NCBI GenBank assembly: GCA_021325115.1
Contig: JAJPHU010000091.1
Coordinates: forward strand, 1 to 46,809
Source: Planctomycetota bacterium
GTDB taxonomy: Bacteria > Planctomycetota > Planctomycetia > Gemmatales > Gemmataceae
Reading direction: 5' to 3'
DNA: 46,809 nt
Made by a program: the position numbers and the translations under genes. This document shows positions 1 to 8,591 of the stretch, in pieces. The notes under the pieces were generated by a model. That model was given only the letters and a program-made list of their open reading frames with translations. It was not told the DNA's origin and did no database searches. How positions within the stretch are numbered: position 1 is the first letter of the stretch; the number at the start of each line of letters is the position of its first letter.

Positions 1-1601
1 AGCGTTTGCAATTCGCTGAAATCCACCGGCTTAACCAGGTGCGCATTGAAACCCGCTTCCCGCGAGCGGCGTTTGTCTTCCTCCTGGCCGTAGCCGGTCA
101 TAGCAACCAAGAAGGTATCGCGCAAACCCAGATCGCCGCGAATCCGCCGCGCCGCCTCCAAACCGCTTAGCCGCGGCAAGCCGATGTCCAACAACACCAC
201 GTCTGGAGAGAACTCCTGGGCAACGCGCAGGCCCGTCTCGCCGTCGTAGGCTGCCCGCACCTCATGGCCAAGCATCTGAAGCAGCATGGCAAGACTCTCG
301 GCGCTATCGCGGTTGTCATCGACGATGAGAACGCGCCGCGGGGCCGTCGGTTCGCCGCGCAAGTAAGGAGGAATCTTTTCCTTGCTGTTGCGACAGGCGG
401 GTAATTCCGCTGGGGCAGGTACGGCTGGCAAACGGACCACGAACTCGCTGCCTTTGCCAGGTCCTGCGCTGAAAGCTTGCACCGTGCCGCCGTGCAGCTC
501 GACCAGGCGGCGCACCACCGTTAGACCGACGCCCAAGCCGCCTTGAGCACGATCCAGTGTACGCTCGCCCTGGGCAAATAACTCGAAGATTCTTGGCAGC
601 GTTTCCGGAGGGATACCCATGCCACTGTCGCGGACGCGCAGAACAGCCTCTGTGTCCGATCGCTCGATGCTCAGGCAGATGTATCCCCCCTCCTCGGTGT
701 ACTTGGCGGCATTGTTGAGGAGGTTGAGAATCACCTGGGCCAGCCGGGTGGGGTCAGCCTCGACGAAAATCGGCTCGTCCGGCAAGTGGATATCGAAGTG
801 ATGCCGCCGGGCTTCCAGGAGCGGCCGGCTCGTTTCCACGGCCTGGGCTGCTACCTCTGCCAGTTCCAGCGTTTGCTTGCGCAGGATGATTTGGCCACGC
901 GTGATGCGCGAGACGTCGAGCAGATCGTCCACCAGTCCGGCCAGCTGTCGGGCCTGGCGATCAATCACGTCCAGAGGCTGGCGCAGGGATTCGTCGTCCG
1001 GCATCCGCAGCTGAAGGATGTGGACAGCATTACGGATGGGCGCCAACGGATTGCGTAGTTCGTGGGCGAGCATGGCCAAAAATTCATCCTTACGCCGATC
1101 AGCTTCCTTCAGTAGCGCCTCGGCCCGTTTGCGTTGAGCGATCTCAACTTCCAGCTCACGCTGGCGGCGCAGCGCTTCACGGGCCAGCGCGCGCGATTCG
1201 ACCAGCTGACGCTCGGTGCGGACCTGTTTGAGAACACGTTCGACGGCGGGCAGGAGATAGTCGAGATATTCCGGCGTTTTGAGGACGAAATCGCGGACAC
1301 CGGCACGGAGAGCTTGCAGCAGTAGCTCATCTTCACGCAGGCCAGTTACGAGGATAGCTGGCACGTCCAGATTCGCTGCACGCATACGCTGATACAGCTC
1401 CAGGCCGCTGACGCCGCCGGGCAGTCGTTGATCGAGAATGAGCAGATCAATATCACCCTGCGCGGCGCGCTGAAAGGCCTCCTCAGCGCTGGCCGTCACT
1501 TGCACGGTATAGCCCGCGCGCTCCAACCGTCGCTGCTGCAAGCGCGCGAGGCCCAGATCGTCTTCGACGATCAGCAAAGTGGCACGCGGGACACGATTCA
1601 T
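1..1601 (-). CDS. hybrid sensor histidine kinase/response regulator (3' end beyond window)
   Basis: Partial gene, absent from the ORF track because its stop lies beyond the left edge. ATG at 1601 follows GGGAGAAG. Reading the minus strand, the protein starts with a receiver domain (TLLIVEDD, residues about 8-125), then a charged linker. Next comes a HisKA box with the phospho-acceptor His in AHELRNPLAPIRNA, then a HATPase_c domain ending near GGLGVGLTVVRRLVELHGG. A second receiver domain (RRVLIVDDN, acceptor Asp in VVLLDIGLP) is still open at base 1. The REC-HK-REC order is that of a soluble hybrid kinase in a multistep phosphorelay; no membrane segment is seen. It is the last of three same-strand signalling genes, so it probably exchanges phosphate with the receiver and kinase upstream. 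The signal is unknown. Confidence 0.9.
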   Translation of the reverse strand, partial: MNRVPRATLLIVEDDLGLARLQQRRLERAGYTVQVTASAEEAFQRAAQGDIDLLILDQRLPGGVSGLELYQRMRAANLDVPAILVTGLREDELLLQALRAGVRDFVLKTPEYLDYLLPAVERVLKQVRTERQLVESRALAREALRRQRELEVEIAQRKRAEALLKEADRRKDEFLAMLAHELRNPLAPIRNAVHILQLRMPDDESLRQPLDVIDRQARQLAGLVDDLLDVSRITRGQIILRKQTLELAEVAAQAVETSRPLLEARRHHFDIHLPDEPIFVEADPTRLAQVILNLLNNAAKYTEEGGYICLSIERSDTEAVLRVRDSGMGIPPETLPRIFELFAQGERTLDRAQGGLGVGLTVVRRLVELHGGTVQAFSAGPGKGSEFVVRLPAVPAPAELPACRNSKEKIPPYLRGEPTAPRRVLIVDDNRDSAESLAMLLQMLGHEVRAAYDGETGLRVAQEFSPDVVLLDIGLPRLSGLEAARRIRGDLGLRDTFLVAMTGYGQEEDKRRSREAGFNAHLVKPVDFSELQT

Positions 1602-1621
1602 CTCTTCTCCCTTCTGGGTGG

Positions 1622-1673
1622 CTAGATAGTTGGGTGGTTGGGTGGTTAACAAGCCAACCACCTAACCACCTAG
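1622..1673. repeat. intergenic palindromic repeat, TTGGGTGGTT family
   Basis: Two direct copies of a TTGGGTGGTT-like unit face two inverted copies (AACCACCTAACCACC) across a short loop, making a strong hairpin. CTAG lies at each side (1622-1625 and 1670-1673). The right CTAG contains the TAG stop codon of the receiver gene on the minus strand. A diverged relative lies at 26711-26765. Confidence 0.75.
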
Positions 1674-2113
1674 GGGCCGGTGGAGGGCACCCGGACCACT
1701 TGTAAAAACAACCCCAAGCGGTTGATCGCTTCAATAAAAGCGGTATATTCCACCGGCTTGGTGACATAAACACTACAGCCCAGCTGATAACAGCGCTCTA
1801 CCTCGCGCGGATCATCGGTGGTCGTCAGGATGATAACGGGGATGGCGTTGGTACGCGGGTCGGCTTTGAGCCGGCGCAACACCTCAATACCATCCAGGCG
1901 CGGCATGTTGATGTCCAGCAACAACAAGATGTTGCCGCGCGGCGGCTGACCGGCGTAACTACCTTCGCCGCGAATCAGGTCCAAGGCTTCCTGGCCATCC
2001 TTGACGCGGAAAAAGCCGTTGACGACGCCGCTGCGTTGCAAATTGCGATGGATCAACGTCGCATGCCCGTCGTCGTCCTCGGCCAAAACTATGCTGATTG
2101 GCTCCGCTGCCAT
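1670..2113 (-). CDS. single-domain response regulator (Rcp1-like receiver)
   Basis: A 147-residue protein made only of a CheY-like receiver domain. Acidic pocket residues are in VLAEDDDGH near the N-terminus, the phospho-acceptor Asp is in LLLLDINMPRLDG, the conserved Thr is in ILTTTDD and the Lys in YVTKPVEY. The AEDD start and the size match the Rcp1 type of receiver that partners phytochrome-like kinases in cyanobacteria; this is a family resemblance, not proof of light sensing. There is no output domain, so it likely passes phosphate onward or acts by protein contact. Its start lies inside the end of the upstream kinase gene (25-base overlap), which suggests translational coupling. Its stop codon is at the edge of a palindromic repeat. 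Confidence 0.9.
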   Translation of the reverse strand: MAAEPISIVLAEDDDGHATLIHRNLQRSGVVNGFFRVKDGQEALDLIRGEGSYAGQPPRGNILLLLDINMPRLDGIEVLRRLKADPRTNAIPVIILTTTDDPREVERCYQLGCSVYVTKPVEYTAFIEAINRLGLFLQVVRVPSTGP

Positions 2114-3684
2114 AAGTGGATTTCTCCTTGTTCAGGTGCCTGTCCATTGGCCATTGTTCCGTTGCGCGGCTGCGCCGGCAAACTTACGAAAAAGGTGCTG
2201 CCCTGCCCGACCGTCGACTCGACCCAGATCCGCCCGCCGTGCCGTTCCACCATACGGCGGACCAGCGGCAAACCGATGCCCTCGCCTGGAGCGACGTTGG
2301 GATGCAGACGCTGGAAAGCGAGAAAGATCTTCGGCAGGTGTTCCGAGGCAATTCCCAGGCCATTATCCTTTACGTAATACGTGTGCGGATGGTTGAGGGC
2401 ATTCTCCTTCCCATGCTCACTACGGACCCCTACTTCAATGATCCCTGGCCGAGTTGGATCGAGATAGTTAAGGGCATTGCCGATGAGATTGGCGAAAATT
2501 TGCTCAATGGCGGTAGGGTCGCCCCAGGCTGGCGGCAAATCGCCGATGGAGATCCGTGCTCCCTTTTGGGCGATGGTATTACTCAGTGCCGCCACCACCC
2601 GCTCCACAGTAGCTCGAACATCGACCTGTTGCCAATCGTAAACCACCCGGCCAACCCGCGACAACCGCAACAGGGCATCGATGATTGTCGCCAACCGCCG
2701 CACTGCTGTCTGAATGAACTGGATCGACTCGTTGGCCTCATGATCGAGCAGGTCGGCGATGCGCTGGCGCACCGAAGCTGGGACATCCTTTTCTGCAACG
2801 ATACGGCGGAGATCTTGACAAGCCGCCGCCAATTCTTGGCTAAAACCTTGCAAGTTGACCAGGGGCGAGCGCAGATCATGCGAGACGCTGTAGACGAACA
2901 TCTCATTTTCTTGATCTTTCTGGGCCAAGGTGTCGGCCATCTCGTGAAAGACACGATCGAGCCGGCCCAGTTCATCGCGGCCTCCCAGTGGTGTGGCCAA
3001 CTGCTCGCCGGCAGCCAGATGGCGAACGTTGTCCAAGAGGACGGCCAAGCGCGAAGCGATGCCCCGCCGGAATACGAAAGCCAGAGCGGCCGTACTCAGC
3101 AAAGCCAGCACGGCGCCGCCGATCAGTGTCCACATCTCCTCCTCGCGGACGCGCTCCAGCTGCGCCTGCCGCTCGCTGTTCAGACGCTCTTCTTCCTCCA
3201 GGAACTCATCGACCTTCAGCCGCAGTTCGTCCACAAATTGCAGTGCCCAAGGTTCGCTCAGGACAGCCACGGCTTTGCTGCGGGTTTCCGGCTGACGGGC
3301 CAACTGAGCAACCGCATCCATACGGGCCAACGCTTCTGTGGTCTGCTGGAGAATCTGGTCGATCCGCGCTTGCTGCAGCGGATCATCACTCAAAAGGTTG
3401 CGCAGGGAACGCAGCTGCACCGGCACCGCCTGTCGCGCTTTCTCCCAGGCAGAGACGAAGACGGGATCGCCGGTCAGGACCAGACTGCGAACTGCCGCCC
3501 GCGCCTCCATGATGAGGCGGAAGGCTCCCTCGGTCTGGGCAATGACGTCCTTGCTGTGAATAGCCAACTCCTGGGCCTGCAGTTGGTCCTGACGCATTTT
3601 GAATAGTACGGCGAGAAAGACCAACTGGGTAAGGAGAGGGATGGCTGCCAGGATCAGACCTTTTTTGACGATGGACAGGTTCAC
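2089..3684 (-). CDS. membrane sensor histidine kinase with CHASE3-like domain
   Basis: About 531 residues from a GTG at 3684 (VNLSIVKKG), preceded by a GAGG-type ribosome-binding site. The ORF track instead uses a TTG at 3768 with no visible site. Order: one membrane helix (LILAAIPLLTQLVFLAVLF), a helical extracytoplasmic segment of about 150 residues with CHASE3 character, and a second membrane helix (LIGGAVLALLSTAALAFVF). Then come a HAMP linker, HisKA with SHDLRSPL, and HATPase_c with N box NLIGNALNY and G boxes DNGLGIA and GEGIGLPLV. It phosphorylates itself on His and very likely donates to the overlapping receiver gene. A promoter-like sequence lies upstream at 3802-3831. The ligand is not known. 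Confidence 0.88.
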   Translation of the reverse strand: MNLSIVKKGLILAAIPLLTQLVFLAVLFKMRQDQLQAQELAIHSKDVIAQTEGAFRLIMEARAAVRSLVLTGDPVFVSAWEKARQAVPVQLRSLRNLLSDDPLQQARIDQILQQTTEALARMDAVAQLARQPETRSKAVAVLSEPWALQFVDELRLKVDEFLEEEERLNSERQAQLERVREEEMWTLIGGAVLALLSTAALAFVFRRGIASRLAVLLDNVRHLAAGEQLATPLGGRDELGRLDRVFHEMADTLAQKDQENEMFVYSVSHDLRSPLVNLQGFSQELAAACQDLRRIVAEKDVPASVRQRIADLLDHEANESIQFIQTAVRRLATIIDALLRLSRVGRVVYDWQQVDVRATVERVVAALSNTIAQKGARISIGDLPPAWGDPTAIEQIFANLIGNALNYLDPTRPGIIEVGVRSEHGKENALNHPHTYYVKDNGLGIASEHLPKIFLAFQRLHPNVAPGEGIGLPLVRRMVERHGGRIWVESTVGQGSTFFVSLPAQPRNGTMANGQAPEQGEIHLWQRSQSA

Positions 3685-3768
3685 GCCAGCCTCGCTGCCT
3701 CTCGGCCCTGCGGACAAAACACACGTCCTCGGGGAAGAGGACCGAGCGAACTTTTGTCGATTTCCCAA

Positions 3769-4066
3769 CGTCGAGAGACGTCGTTGACTCTCCTAACAAC
3801 TATTGTACCGACATGTCAAAAGATACGACAACATGACATAGGTGAGGTTTAGCAATACTTCTTCCCGGGAATCGCCATCTCGAGTGGCTTGATAACGCTT
3901 GAGCCTCAGGCTTCCCTGGTCCAGATGACACTTAAGCGAAGCCAACTCCCAAGCGTCGCAACAACGCTAAATTCTCCCCACTATGCCGTTTTTGAATCCG
4001 ACTGGCGTCTTCTACATGCGCCGCTCTCTTGCCGAACGACTTAATTCAGCAGTCCGCTAGCCGCTA
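3769..4066. other. intergenic region between signalling cluster and methyltransferase gene
   Basis: About 300 bases without a convincing reading frame. The left part holds the candidate promoter for the kinase cluster. The rest, up to the methyltransferase stop, shows no repeat, RNA gene or coding signal I can support. Confidence 0.5.
3802..3831 (-). promoter_or_regulatory. candidate sigma-70-type promoter of the signalling cluster
   Basis: On the minus strand TTGTCG and TACAAT are separated by 18 bases, upstream of the histidine kinase gene. Match to the consensus is moderate and rests on eye inspection only. Confidence 0.4.
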
Positions 4067-4753
4067 TTACCAGATATAGGGCACCAGACGGAATCTCACC
4101 CGCGCCTCGTAGGCACAGTATCCCGCCAACTCCTGCCGCAACACCTGCTCCTCCAGCACCGCCCGCCTCGCCACCATCCCGATCAGGATTGGCACGCCCG
4201 ACAGTCCGTACCAGGAGCCAAGCAGCAGCGCGGTGCCGACCGTCATAAGGGCGAACGCGGCGTACATTGGGTGGCGCACATATCGATAGGGGCCCGTGCT
4301 CACGACTGTCTGGCCCCTCTCCTTCTGGATGCGGACAGCAGGCGACAGGTAAGTGTTTTCGCGGAACGTCAAAAAGAAGAGATAGAACGAGCCTAAGAGG
4401 ATCAACGCTCCGGCTCCCTGGAACCAGCGCGGTACGTGCGACCACCGAAACCGGACTGCGTCAAGTGACATCAGGGCCAACCAGGCGAAGAAGGCAAATC
4501 CTGTCCATACGAGGTATACTTTATCCCAAGTCTTTTGATCGGGATGGCCGATGCCGCTCATCCTCTCGGCGAGCAGGTCTGGATTGTATCGGAGTAACCA
4601 CGCGCTCAACACGATGACGAAGCCGAGAAACAGTATGAGGAAGGCCCATCCGGCCCACCAATCAATGGTGCCCGCGGGGAGGAACAGCACCAAACCGAAG
4701 ACTCCCGCCATGCCAGCAATTCTAGTTACGAGTTGACCAACCTTGACTTTCAT
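4067..4753 (-). CDS. isoprenylcysteine carboxyl methyltransferase-family membrane protein
   Basis: A 228-residue membrane protein. The start is the ATG at 4753 (MKVKVGQLV) behind GAGGCGG; the longer ORF-track start would overlap the upstream transporter gene. Four to five hydrophobic helices are visible. The C-terminal signature of the ICMT/phospholipid methyltransferase group is clear: GPYRYVRHPMY followed by EEQVLRQELAGYCAY and a final RLVPYIW. Known members transfer a methyl group from S-adenosylmethionine to membrane-embedded or lipid-like substrates. Bacterial members are mostly uncharacterised and a bacterium has no prenylated CaaX protein, so the substrate is unknown. It is separated from the upstream transporter by 125 bases that contain a hairpin. 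Confidence 0.85.
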   Translation of the reverse strand: MKVKVGQLVTRIAGMAGVFGLVLFLPAGTIDWWAGWAFLILFLGFVIVLSAWLLRYNPDLLAERMSGIGHPDQKTWDKVYLVWTGFAFFAWLALMSLDAVRFRWSHVPRWFQGAGALILLGSFYLFFLTFRENTYLSPAVRIQKERGQTVVSTGPYRYVRHPMYAAFALMTVGTALLLGSWYGLSGVPILIGMVARRAVLEEQVLRQELAGYCAYEARVRFRLVPYIW

Positions 4754-4793
4754 AGCCGCCTCGAGATGAGAAGCGTCTTTAACAACGCGAAAT

Positions 4794-4820
4794 CTTTTGC
4801 GACCGCATGGGTCGCAAAAG
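4794..4820. terminator. hairpin between DcuC-like gene and methyltransferase gene
   Basis: Perfect 11-bp stem CTTTTGCGACC/GGTCGCAAAAG with a 5-base loop, downstream of the transporter stop. There is no clean T run after it, so termination is only a guess; it could also be an mRNA-processing or attenuation structure. Confidence 0.35.
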
Positions 4821-4878
4821 AGCAATCGCTGTGTGCACTTGGCGTTCCGGTATTCTCGCCAAATTGCTCTTGCATCGC

Positions 4879-6264
4879 TTAGAAAAGCAGCAGACTCGCC
4901 ATCAATAGCGTCAGGAGGCCAGCCAGCAACGGGATCACAACACGCCGCACCAGTTGGATCGGATTGACTTCGGCCAACGAGGCACACATCAGCGTCACGG
5001 CCGCCACCGGCGACATGGTACGGCCAGCTGCTGAGGCCAGCGAGACCAGAGCGCCCAATCGCAACAAATCATAATGCAGATAGCGGGCTGGCTCGACGAA
5101 AAAACCGAACAGGCTTTGCGTCGTTGCCATGCCGGAGCCGCATAAGGCCGCGAAGGACATCGGTAGAGTGATGGCCGCCGGCGTCAGCAACTTCGGCCAT
5201 GTCTCCAGCGCTCGACCAAGCAACTCCGCCAGACCGATCAGCCGGACTCCCTCGCCGAAACAACTGGCAGCGATAATCAATGAAATGATTTGTGTGAAAG
5301 CAAAACCCACGCCCTCGAAGAACGTCAGGGCCGTGCGATGGATCTGCCGACGCTCCGTCAGGGCAGCCGCTGCCGCGCCGATTAGCATGGCCGAGCCGAT
5401 GAGACGGCAATCGAAAGAGGAACGCAGCTGCGATGAGTCGCCCTGGAAGTGCTTCACATCCACCAGCCATCCCATCGGCACATGAAACAGGCGAAACGGC
5501 TCCGGCAACGCCGTCAGAAACAACAGTGTAATCGGCACGAACGGCATCGCCGCTTTGAGCAGGTTGATGCGAAAAGTGTCTTTCTCTGAGCCGCGGCCGT
5601 AAGAAAGCGGATGAAGTACCGCTCCCTTATGGTCGCGGCTCAGCAGCCAAAACACCGTCGTCGCCACCGCCAGCTCGAGGAGGAGAAGCGGCAAGACGCG
5701 AGCGACCCAACTTTGCGGCGTCAGCGCTACCCCGGATGCCTGGCTGACGGTACGCACCTCTGGCGCGCCGGGATTAAGGATCTCACCGCCGATCGATGTG
5801 CCAAGCAGCAAGGCCGAACCAAGCGTAACAGGCGAGATCCGGGCGGCGCGCAGAAGCGGCACAAGGACTGTGCCGACCAGCGCGGCCGTGCTCGTCTGGC
5901 TGATAACAGGAACGTTCACCAAGGCGCCAATAACTACCGTGCCGGGAACCAGCAGCGGCCGCACACGCTGGATCGGCCGCACCAGCAAATGGACCAGATG
6001 CTCATCGCATCTGGTCTGCCGCAAGACATAGACAAAGCCGAGGCAGCACCCGATCGGGACCACGAACTGTTCGTTGACCAGCGTAGTCAGGAATTTTTGT
6101 GCGATGATTGCGGGCTGGCCTGCCAGGCAGCCCAGCCCCAGGGCCGCTAACAGCAGGACCAGCCGCACGTCCACGCCGCGGACGACAATGACGACAATAG
6201 CAACAGCGATCACCACAAGCCCGGCGAATAAAGTCATGCTCAAGAAATTACGCCAGCTTAGCAT
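4879..6264 (-). CDS. DcuC-family C4-dicarboxylate carrier
   Basis: A 461-residue polytopic membrane protein with about 11-12 hydrophobic segments. The duplicated carrier layout and blocks such as LLLGTSIGGEILNPGAPE and SFAALCGSGMATTQSLFGFF match the DcuC/C4-dicarboxylate uptake C group, which moves succinate, fumarate or related anions across the inner membrane. The actual substrate cannot be read from sequence. Between two membrane segments lies an 18-codon stretch (around HPLSYGRGSE) that corresponds exactly to a 54-base palindromic repeat, so the loop has been enlarged in frame. ATG at 6264 is used; a second ATG ten codons in is possible, and neither has a strong ribosome-binding site. Confidence 0.82.
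   Translation of the reverse strand: MLSWRNFLSMTLFAGLVVIAVAIVVIVVRGVDVRLVLLLAALGLGCLAGQPAIIAQKFLTTLVNEQFVVPIGCCLGFVYVLRQTRCDEHLVHLLVRPIQRVRPLLVPGTVVIGALVNVPVISQTSTAALVGTVLVPLLRAARISPVTLGSALLLGTSIGGEILNPGAPEVRTVSQASGVALTPQSWVARVLPLLLLELAVATTVFWLLSRDHKGAVLHPLSYGRGSEKDTFRINLLKAAMPFVPITLLFLTALPEPFRLFHVPMGWLVDVKHFQGDSSQLRSSFDCRLIGSAMLIGAAAAALTERRQIHRTALTFFEGVGFAFTQIISLIIAASCFGEGVRLIGLAELLGRALETWPKLLTPAAITLPMSFAALCGSGMATTQSLFGFFVEPARYLHYDLLRLGALVSLASAAGRTMSPVAAVTLMCASLAEVNPIQLVRRVVIPLLAGLLTLLMASLLLF
5588..5641. repeat. in-frame palindromic repeat inside DcuC-like gene
   Basis: Arms of about 23 bases (GAGCCGCGGCCGTAAGAAAG and its imperfect reverse complement) around an 8-base loop. The 54 bases are exactly 18 codons and are read through as the protein loop containing SYGRGSE. 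The same family, sharing GTAAGGGAGC/GCTCCCTTATGG, occurs at 9659-9713. Confidence 0.8.
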
Positions 6265-6402
6265 GTGCCGTCAAGACGGACGGTCCCCAACCTGGCAGCT
6301 TATCGCATTCTTGTACCCAACTTCAGCATATCCCACCCTTGCAGGCTTATGGCGGCTTGGCTACAGTGACATATCGAGATCCTTGTTCAAAGGTTGCACC
6401 AA

Positions 6403-7977
6403 ATGATTGACGTTGATCCCATCTGCGTCGTGATCGGCCGAACCCGGCACAAGATGGTCCAAATCGAGATCCAGGAAGCGGCCAAGCAAGGGGCCAAGTT
6501 CATCGAGCTGCGTCTTGATTTTCTCGCCAAAGCACCCGATTTCAAACGCTTGCTCGAAAACAAGCCATGTCCCATGGTGGCCACGGTGCGACGGCCGCAG
6601 GATGGCGGCCGCTGGAGTGGCAGCGAGGAAGCACGGCTGGCTCTGCTTCGTCAGGCCATTGTCGCCGGCTTCGATTGGGTCGATCTGGAGACCGACATTG
6701 CCGACAACGTTCGTCGTTTCAAGGATGTCAAGCGCATCATCAGTTACCACAACATGCGTGAAGTGCCGGCCGATCTGGAGAACATCTACCAGCGCATGTG
6801 TTCCCAAGACGGCGATGTCGTCAAATTGGCGGTGCGTGCCCAGCATCCCAAGGATAATGTGCGCGTCCTGCAATTGCTGAAAAATACACCGAAGCCGACC
6901 GTTGCCTTTTGTATGGGCGATCTCGGTTTGCCCAGCCGTATCCTCGGCGCCAAGTTCGGTGCTCCTTTCACGTATGCTGCCTTCAACAAGGAACGCGGTA
7001 TCGCACCGGGTCTGCCTTCGTATCAGGAAATGAAACGCCTATACTTCTACGACCGCATCAATGCCAATACGCGCGTGTTCGGCGTGATCGGCGATCCGGT
7101 GGCGCATAGCCTCAGCCCGCTGGTGCATAACCTGGCATTTCGCCATCTCGGCATTAATGCTGTGTATGTGCCCTTCCGCATTCCACGACCAGAATTGGCG
7201 GATTCGCTCAAAGCTTTTATGAATGTTCCGGTGCAAGGCTACAGCGTAACCATCCCACACAAGGAAGAAGCGGCGGCATTGGCCAAACACAAAGACGAGT
7301 CGGTGGAGCGTGCCAAGGCCGCCAACACTTTGATCCGCAGCGGCGACGATTTCTCAGCGTATAACACCGATTATCAGGGCGTCATCGATACGCTGCGGGC
7401 GTATCTGCCGACTTCTGTAGCGGAGCGCGAGACGTTGCCGCCCCAAACCATTCAGACTTCGCTGCCGGAGCCGGCATCGTTGAACTCGAAAGTGGTATTA
7501 GTCCTGGGCGCCGGCGGCATCGGCCGGGCCGTAGCTCACGCCCTTCGCGCCGAAGGCGCCCTGGTTATTATCACGAACCGTACCAGTGAACGGGCCGCCG
7601 TGCTGGCCGAGGAGGTCGGCGGGCGACATATCGAATGGCAAGGCCGACACAGCGTTCTCTGCGATGTGGTCATCAACTGCACTTCGGTCGGTATGCATCC
7701 CGATGTGGATGTATCGCCGTTACATCCCAGTTTTCTCAAACCGGGCCTCGTTGTTTTCGACACCATCTATACGCCGGAAACGACGCTGCTCATCAAGGAA
7801 GCTCGCGCCCGCGGCTGTCACGTCATCACCGGCGTCGAGTTGTTCGTCCGTCAGGCCGCTCTGCAATTCAGGTTGTTCACACAGCGCGAAGCGCCTATCG
7901 AGCTGATGCGCCGGGCCGTCAAACGCGCTCTCTCGCCTATCGCTCTGCGCGATGAAGATGACAAGGTGACAGGGTGA
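6403..7977 (+). CDS. aroDE: bifunctional 3-dehydroquinate dehydratase (type I)/shikimate dehydrogenase
   Basis: A 524-residue fusion catalysing steps 3 and 4 of the shikimate pathway: 3-dehydroquinate to 3-dehydroshikimate to shikimate with NADPH. The ATG at 6403 is nine bases after AAAGG; the ORF-track start is an upstream TTG. The N-terminal half (about 1-215) is a type I dehydratase, with ELRLDF, the catalytic His in IISYHNM and the Schiff-base Lys in VVKLAVRAQ. The C-terminal half (about 225-524) is AroE, with AHSLSPLVHN, the catalytic Lys in TIPHKEEA, YNTDYQG and the nucleotide loop LGAGGIGRAV. The same fusion is known from plants, chlamydiae and planctomycetes. The last codons (KVTG and stop) lie in a GGTGACA repeat that runs into shikimate kinase 12 bases downstream. 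Confidence 0.95.
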   Translation: MIDVDPICVVIGRTRHKMVQIEIQEAAKQGAKFIELRLDFLAKAPDFKRLLENKPCPMVATVRRPQDGGRWSGSEEARLALLRQAIVAGFDWVDLETDIADNVRRFKDVKRIISYHNMREVPADLENIYQRMCSQDGDVVKLAVRAQHPKDNVRVLQLLKNTPKPTVAFCMGDLGLPSRILGAKFGAPFTYAAFNKERGIAPGLPSYQEMKRLYFYDRINANTRVFGVIGDPVAHSLSPLVHNLAFRHLGINAVYVPFRIPRPELADSLKAFMNVPVQGYSVTIPHKEEAAALAKHKDESVERAKAANTLIRSGDDFSAYNTDYQGVIDTLRAYLPTSVAERETLPPQTIQTSLPEPASLNSKVVLVLGAGGIGRAVAHALRAEGALVIITNRTSERAAVLAEEVGGRHIEWQGRHSVLCDVVINCTSVGMHPDVDVSPLHPSFLKPGLVVFDTIYTPETTLLIKEARARGCHVITGVELFVRQAALQFRLFTQREAPIELMRRAVKRALSPIALRDEDDKVTG

Positions 7978-8092
7978 GAAGGTGACAAGGTGAACGAGCT
8001 GCCCCGTACAGAGGATTCCCGACGAGAGCCATCTTCGGCCCCTCCCGCGCCCGCAACGGTTTGTTCATTCACCCTGCCACCTTGTCTCTTCC
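7965..8092. repeat. GGTGACA-type inverted repeat spanning aroDE stop and aroK start
   Basis: The left arm has three GGTGACA-like units (GACAAGGTGACAGGGTGA and on); the right arm near 8068-8092 is its rough reverse complement (TTCACCCTGCCACCTTGTC). The left arm contains the aroDE stop codon and the GTG start of shikimate kinase. The region between encodes that enzyme's unusual N-terminal extension. Confidence 0.65.
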
Positions 8093-8589
8093 TGATCGGG
8101 CCGCGCGGTAGCGGTAAAAGCACGGTCGCTCGATTATTGGCACATCAGCTGGGCTGGGACTGGCTCGATGCTGATGACGAACTGGAAAAGCGTTACGGCC
8201 GATCGATTCGTGCTATTTTTGAGGCGGAGGGAGAGGCTGGTTTCCGCGAGAAAGAATCCGTTATTCTGGCGGAGCTATGCTGCTTGCGGCGGTACGTTAT
8301 TGCTACGGGCGGCGGTGTTGTCTTACGCGAATCCAATCGGGCCTTGCTCCGCGCTTCGGGGCGCGTGGTGTGGTTGACTGCCGATGTCGAAACGCTGTGG
8401 CAGCGCGTGCAGACCGATAGCGGCACGGCAGAGCGGCGGCCGCCGTTGACCGTTGGCGGGCGTATGGAAATGGAAGAAATACTCCGCTTACGAGAGCCGC
8501 TTTATCGCCACTGTGCAGACTTGATTGTTGATACCTCCGGACGCACGCCGGCGGAAGTCGCTGCGGAGATTCTGCGCGGGTTAAGTTAA
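7990..8589 (+). CDS. aroK: shikimate kinase
   Basis: A 199-residue NMP-kinase-fold enzyme that phosphorylates shikimate at the 3-OH, the step after the upstream fused enzyme. Seen: P-loop GPRGSGKST, shikimate-binding DADDELEKRYGRSI, GFREKE and ATGGGVV, and the lid region with RRPPLT. The family normally begins just before the P-loop. Here about 32 residues (MNELPRTED to TLPP) precede it, encoded by a palindromic repeat region with no resemblance to the family. The GTG at 7990 is only one candidate start. A GTG or TTG nearer CLFLIGP could be the true one, in which case the extension is untranslated leader. It lies 12 bases after aroDE and clearly forms an operon with it. Confidence 0.92.
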   Translation: MNELPRTEDSRREPSSAPPAPATVCSFTLPPCLFLIGPRGSGKSTVARLLAHQLGWDWLDADDELEKRYGRSIRAIFEAEGEAGFREKESVILAELCCLRRYVIATGGGVVLRESNRALLRASGRVVWLTADVETLWQRVQTDSGTAERRPPLTVGGRMEMEEILRLREPLYRHCADLIVDTSGRTPAEVAAEILRGLS

Positions 8590-8591
8590 GC

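Noticed and set aside
2116-3606. Plus-strand ORF of 496 codons opposite the histidine kinase
   Set aside because: It mirrors the kinase gene, has no recognisable domain, and the minus-strand frame contains complete HisKA and HATPase motifs.
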